Source of the DNA: an uncultured Planctomycetaceae bacterium
GTDB lineage: Bacteria > Planctomycetota > Planctomycetia > Pirellulales > UBA1268
Length of the DNA stretch: 9,399 nt
Direction of reading: 5' to 3'
Assembly: GCA_903949225.1 (NCBI GenBank)
Contig: CAJAYZ010000215.1
Span: 1 to 9,399, forward strand
In this document: positions 7,201 to 9,399 of the stretch, piece after piece
Layout: the number at the start of each line of letters is the position of its first letter
Numbering within the stretch: position 1 is the stretch's first letter
Made by a program: the position numbers and the translations under genes
The notes under the pieces: model-generated
What the model was told of the DNA's origin: nothing
The model's input: only the letters and a program-made list of their open reading frames with translations
Databases searched by the model: none

Positions 7201-8475
7201 AAACATCGTGCGCCTCTCCGCCAGCCCGGCGACGAGGCCGCGGAGATCGGCGAGGAGAAGATCCGGCCGCCCCGGCGCCACGATCCGCGGCGCCTCGAAG
7301 ATCGCCACGTCTCCGGCGCTGCCGTCACCGGCATCCCCGGCGGCAAACCACACTGGGATCGAATCGGCCACGCCCGCCTTCGGCAGCTTGACCCGAATCT
7401 CGCGCCGCTCTGCCAGCGGCGTGACCGGTGTCTGCCAGGCCTTCGGCCCGTCGCGCTTGCCGATGTGGCCGATCGTGTTGAAGGTCCAAAGCGCCGACTG
7501 CCAAGGCTCGATCAAAGCAGCAATCGCTTGGGCGTCACCCAGGCCCCCTTTCCGCCACGCCGCCCGCACGGCCTCGAGCGGCAGGGAGTGGGCGGGATCG
7601 ACCAGCGCCGCCACGAGCGCCGCAAGATACTTCGGGCTCACGCCATGCTTCGCGGCCGCTTCCTCGAGTGTCACGGTGCCCGCCAACAAGCCGTCCCGTT
7701 CGGCGAGCGCCGCGGCCAGGCAGGCCACCAGCGGCGGCCGGCCGCCGGCGTTGGTATCGAAGGCGATCCCCTGGAGATTGACGCTCGTCGCCCCCGTATT
7801 CACGGTGTTGCGAGCGTAGATGTCACGGATGCCGGCGAGGGCCTCCTCTGTCCAGTCGCGCTTCGTCGTCGATGGGCTGAAGCGGATTCCGTCGGGCGTG
7901 AGGACCGCATGGGCGGCGATCTCCTTGGCAGCGTCGAGATACTTGTCGACCATCTCCGGGGACATCACGAGCGCCTGTCCGACGTTCGTGAAGCCCTCGC
8001 CGGCGGCACCGTCGACCGGAAACTCCTTGCCGGGATCGAGCGTAGGCACGCCCGTGAGATCGCGGAGGCTGGCGGTGTATTCAGCGTTTGAGAGCCGGCG
8101 CAGCACGACCGGGCCGGGATCTCCCGCCGTCCGCGACGCGATCGCGAGCAACTCGCCACGCAGCGCGCCCCGCACGGCCGCGAGTTCCTCCTCGCCCGGT
8201 TGCGGCGCACCAACCGGTGGCATCGCCCCGGAGCGGAGTTGGTCGGCAACAAGCTGCCACGGGCCGGGCTCGGCCGCGACGTCGGCAGCGTTTGCGAACC
8301 GCTCGAGATCGATATCGGCCGTCTTGTCGGCGGTCGAGTGACAGTCGATGCAATAGCGGGTGATGAACGGACGGACGTGGTCACGGAAGCCGTCAGCCAC
8401 CGCGCCCGATGCGACCAGGCCGAGCATCGCTGCCAAGGGCACAAACAACAGGGGGCGACAGACGCGGCGGGTCAT
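4210..8475 (-). CDS. Giant exported c-type haem protein with DUF1587, DUF1595, DUF1592, DUF1588 and DUF1585 domains
   Basis: This 1421-residue protein starts with a Sec signal peptide (MTRRVCRPLLF..., cleavage likely after AVA, residue 27/28). A cytochrome c-like domain follows, with CIDCH at 42-46 and a candidate axial Met85 in SGAMPPVGAP. Next comes DUF1587 (about 124-190, LRRLSNAEYTASLRDLTG). A long central region covers about 191-995. It contains a short helical unit seen twice (270-291 and 453-474) and a beta-rich segment (about 531-636, with Cys566 and Cys625). The C-terminal series is DUF1595 (about 998-1057, ARRAWRRPLADSEVEGL), DUF1592 (about 1066-1193, ending HTFADPLLAAFYG), DUF1588 (about 1218-1330) with a second haem site CAGCH at 1288-1292, and DUF1585 (about 1340-1410). 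Two haems suggest periplasmic electron transfer, probably with the DUF1552 neighbour; the substrate is unknown. Many family members are roughly 800 residues, so the central region explains the size. An in-frame ATG at 8508 lacks a ribosome binding site; 8475 has one. Confidence 0.93.
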   Translation of the reverse strand: MTRRVCRPLLFVPLAAMLGLVASGAVADGFRDHVRPFITRYCIDCHSTADKTADIDLERFANAADVAAEPGPWQLVADQLRSGAMPPVGAPQPGEEELAAVRGALRGELLAIASRTAGDPGPVVLRRLSNAEYTASLRDLTGVPTLDPGKEFPVDGAAGEGFTNVGQALVMSPEMVDKYLDAAKEIAAHAVLTPDGIRFSPSTTKRDWTEEALAGIRDIYARNTVNTGATSVNLQGIAFDTNAGGRPPLVACLAAALAERDGLLAGTVTLEEAAAKHGVSPKYLAALVAALVDPAHSLPLEAVRAAWRKGGLGDAQAIAALIEPWQSALWTFNTIGHIGKRDGPKAWQTPVTPLAERREIRVKLPKAGVADSIPVWFAAGDAGDGSAGDVAIFEAPRIVAPGRPDLLLADLRGLVAGLAERRTMFVDATAEVLSLVAGIEGAAADGALDDAQLDAIAARQGVDRAILTAWLAYLGIGQGGVNLDGRINGRMESHPDYPFVKGWTAADALSVIANPSDETVKVPGTMKPQSLAVHPSPTLRAVLAWKSPVAATVAIDGSVQHAHAACGNGVTWVVEVRRGGAVVRLASGKAQGDSVVAVGPFPDVAVKPGDVVLLSIGPGGRDHSCDLTAVDLTIRESAGEGRTWNLAHDVVPDLLAGNPHADALGHPDVWHFVSEPDADETALAVIPRGSLLDRWRSAGDTVARHELAEQVEKLLRDGPGDLPADAPDRLLHGHLTSLTGPLLSAARAEAPAVAKVAAEVTAAVAAISPDPALFGVRPDTGAIDRTALSLGAPAVVRVDLPAELVAGAELVTTATVADGAGSGVAGSGGSIQAHVLLEAPAALVAAPGAAAVARGGMWSDGAGPPASSNPILVRDPGRRAALEAQFARFRETFPAALCYSKIVPVDEVVTLTLYHREDDQLKRLVLSDEESARLDGLWHELHFVSGDALQLVDAYEQLWQYATQDADPSAFEGLRQPILDRAAEYRAELAATEPVHLDAVLGIARRAWRRPLADSEVEGLRSLYAKLRGEEIAHDDAIRVLLARVFVAPAFLYHLETAPPGEASQPVSDHELAARLASFLWSSLPDAELSALADANELHEPAVLAGQVTRMLGDPKVDRLALEFGCQWLHIADFDTLDEKSDSHFPEFAGLRQAMHGEAVRFFVDFFRENRPVSHLLDADHTFADPLLAAFYGAGAAPADGAAPGDWQRLDGMKARGRGGILGLAAVLAKQSGASRTSPILRGAWLSETVLGRKLPKPPKGIPILPEVPPEGLTERKLTELHSTQAACAGCHRTIDPYGFALEGFDAIGRARTTDTSGLVVDASAMLPARAVDGPATAVNGLAGLRDHLVDHHRDEFVRQFAKKLLGYALGRSVQLSDEPLLEELEGLADKGVGAMMEAIVASPQFREIRGRDMLVSGVSP
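7054..7668 (-). repeat. Protein-level repeat of a 22-residue helical unit (two copies)
   Basis: Within the haem protein, residues 270-291 (7668-7603) and 453-474 (7119-7054) align without gaps. Nine of 22 positions are identical: Leu, Ala-Ala, Gly-Val, Leu, Ala, Ala and Leu at matching places. Acid, base and polar positions are also conserved (E/D, K/R, H/Q). The pattern is helix, Gly-Val turn, helix. The copies are 183 residues apart, so this may be a duplicated small helical module or a chance likeness of Ala-rich helices. Confidence 0.4.
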
Positions 8476-8482
8476 CGGAACG

Positions 8483-8487
8483 TCCTT
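8483..8487 (-). promoter_or_regulatory. Shine-Dalgarno fixing the start at 8475
   Basis: On the minus strand AAGGA lies seven bases before ATG 8475. The alternative ATG at 8508 has only TCGGGTCGTGCC before it. Starting there would put eleven residues in front of an otherwise normal signal peptide. Confidence 0.7.
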
Positions 8488-8520
8488 GGAGGTAGAGGGC
8501 GGGAGCATGGCACGACCCGA

Positions 8521-9399
8521 TCAGGCGACGACATCATGGACGACGGTGCCATGGACGTCGGTGAGACGGTAATCCCGACCGGCGTGACGGTAGGTGAGCC
8601 GCTCGTGATCAAAACCCATCAGATGGAGGATCGTGGCGTGGAAGTCGTGGGTGTGGACAGGCTTCACGACCGATCGCAGCCCGTGCTCGTCGGTCGCGCC
8701 ATGGACGATCCCCCCCTTGGCGCCGCCACCGGCCAGCCACGACGTGAATGCCCACGGGTGATGCTCGCGGCCCGGGGCATCGGCGGTGTTGTTGAAGGGG
8801 GTGCGGCCGAACTCGGTCGTCCAGACGACGAGCGTCTCGTCGAGCATGCCGCGGGCCTTGAGATCCGCAAGGAGCGCACCGATCGGCTGATCGACATTCT
8901 TGGCGAGCCCAACGTGCGACATCATGTCGCCGTGGGCGTCCCAGTTGTTGCTCGACCCGGTGTCGATGAGCTCCACGAACCGCACACCGCGCTCGACGAG
9001 TCGGCGGGCAGCAAGGCACTGCCAGCCGAAGCCGGTCGTCTGCCCGGGCTGGAGGCCGTAGGAGGCGAGCGTGCCGACCGTTTCCCCTGAGAAATCAAAC
9101 GCCTCGGGCACCGCCATCTGCATCCCGAAGGCGGTCTCGAAGGAGCGCAGGCGCGTCGCCAACTCGGTAGCGCCAGGGCGGCCGGCAAGATGCTCGGCGT
9201 TGGCGGCCGAGAGCGCTTCGAGCTCCATCCGTTGCCGGTCGGCCGGAATCCGTGGGGCGACATTGGCCACCGGCTCCGCCCCGGGGACGACGAGCGTCCC
9301 CTGATGGGCGCCTGGGAGGAAGTCGCTGGCATACACCTGCGTGCCGGCGTAGGTCTGCTGCGGGGCGATGACGACAAACGACGGCAGGTTGCGGTTGAA
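8521..9399 (-). CDS. DUF1501 family protein, C-terminal 292 residues, cut by window edge
   Basis: DUF1501 proteins are exported planctomycete proteins with an alkaline-phosphatase/sulfatase-like fold. The visible part reads in frame from the window edge (FNRNLPSFVVIAPQQTYAG) to the stop at 8521. Family landmarks, numbered within the fragment, are GFGWQCLAARRLVERGVRFVE (about 123-143), NNWDAHGDMM (151-160), LVVWTTEFGRTP (190-201) and GREHHPWAFT (210-219), then PVHTHDFHATILHLMG (247-262). The Asp/His of WDAH, the Glu of EFGR, and the REHH and THDFH histidines are the positions expected to bind metal in this superfamily; the assignment is by resemblance. The N-terminus, normally with a Tat signal, lies upstream of the window. 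Members usually sit beside a PSCyt1/DUF1549/DUF1553 protein, which may be encoded further upstream. Here the next gene starts 45 bp after the stop and is instead a DUF1592-type haem protein. Substrate is unknown; sulfatase activity is not shown for this family. Confidence 0.94.
   Translation of the reverse strand, partial: FNRNLPSFVVIAPQQTYAGTQVYASDFLPGAHQGTLVVPGAEPVANVAPRIPADRQRMELEALSAANAEHLAGRPGATELATRLRSFETAFGMQMAVPEAFDFSGETVGTLASYGLQPGQTTGFGWQCLAARRLVERGVRFVELIDTGSSNNWDAHGDMMSHVGLAKNVDQPIGALLADLKARGMLDETLVVWTTEFGRTPFNNTADAPGREHHPWAFTSWLAGGGAKGGIVHGATDEHGLRSVVKPVHTHDFHATILHLMGFDHERLTYRHAGRDYRLTDVHGTVVHDVVA

Noticed and set aside
6787..8091. Plus-strand frame of 434 codons
   Set aside because: It is antisense to the N-terminal half of the haem protein and its composition is typical of a shadow frame.
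8476..8508. Extended start of the haem protein at 8508
   Set aside because: No ribosome binding site precedes it, while AAGGA lies seven bases before 8475 and the signal peptide begins there.
1..9399. RNA genes, CRISPR arrays, insertion sequences, toxin-antitoxin or defence genes
   Set aside because: No regularly spaced direct repeats, terminal inverted repeats, tRNA-like folds or matching protein motifs were seen by eye. Coding sequence fills almost all of the window.

Overview
The window is GC-rich, and its reading frames have G/C-rich third positions. All five genes I can support lie on the minus strand, so transcription runs from high to low coordinates. The combination of a DUF1501 protein, a giant haem-bearing DUF1587/1595/1592/1588/1585 protein and a DUF1552 protein is a hallmark of Planctomycetes (Pirellulales-like). 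These bacteria carry many such clusters. No rRNA, tRNA, CRISPR array, insertion sequence or phage gene was seen.

Layout in transcription order: (1) 9399-8521, C-terminal 292 residues of a DUF1501 protein (alkaline-phosphatase/sulfatase-like fold), cut off by the window edge; (2) 8475-4210, a 1421-residue exported protein with two c-type haem sites and the DUF1587...DUF1585 domain series; (3) 4126-2795, a 443-residue Tat-exported DUF1552 protein; (4) 2726-1299, a 475-residue Sec-exported protein of no family I recognise, with a Gly/Leu-rich low-complexity hinge; (5) 1261-1, the first 420 residues of a P-type (P2A, Ca2+-pump-like) ATPase. Gaps are 45, 83, 68 and 37 bp, so a single operon is plausible. 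The 83-bp gap between genes 2 and 3 is unusual: it is A/T-tract rich and has a weak hairpin-plus-T-run, so it may be a partial terminator or an internal regulatory site.

Function: DUF1592-type and DUF1552 proteins nearly always occur as neighbours in planctomycetes. They are thought to form an exported redox pair, but their biochemistry is not established. DUF1501 proteins more usually pair with the other planctomycete cytochrome family (PSCyt1/DUF1549/DUF1553), so genes 1-3 look like parts of two paired systems placed end to end. Genes 4 and 5 may share transcription without sharing a function. I see no clear evidence of a wholly new defence or mobile system. The most promising unexplained items are the unassigned secreted protein, the roughly 800-residue central region of the haem protein (with an internal repeat), and the A-tract gap.
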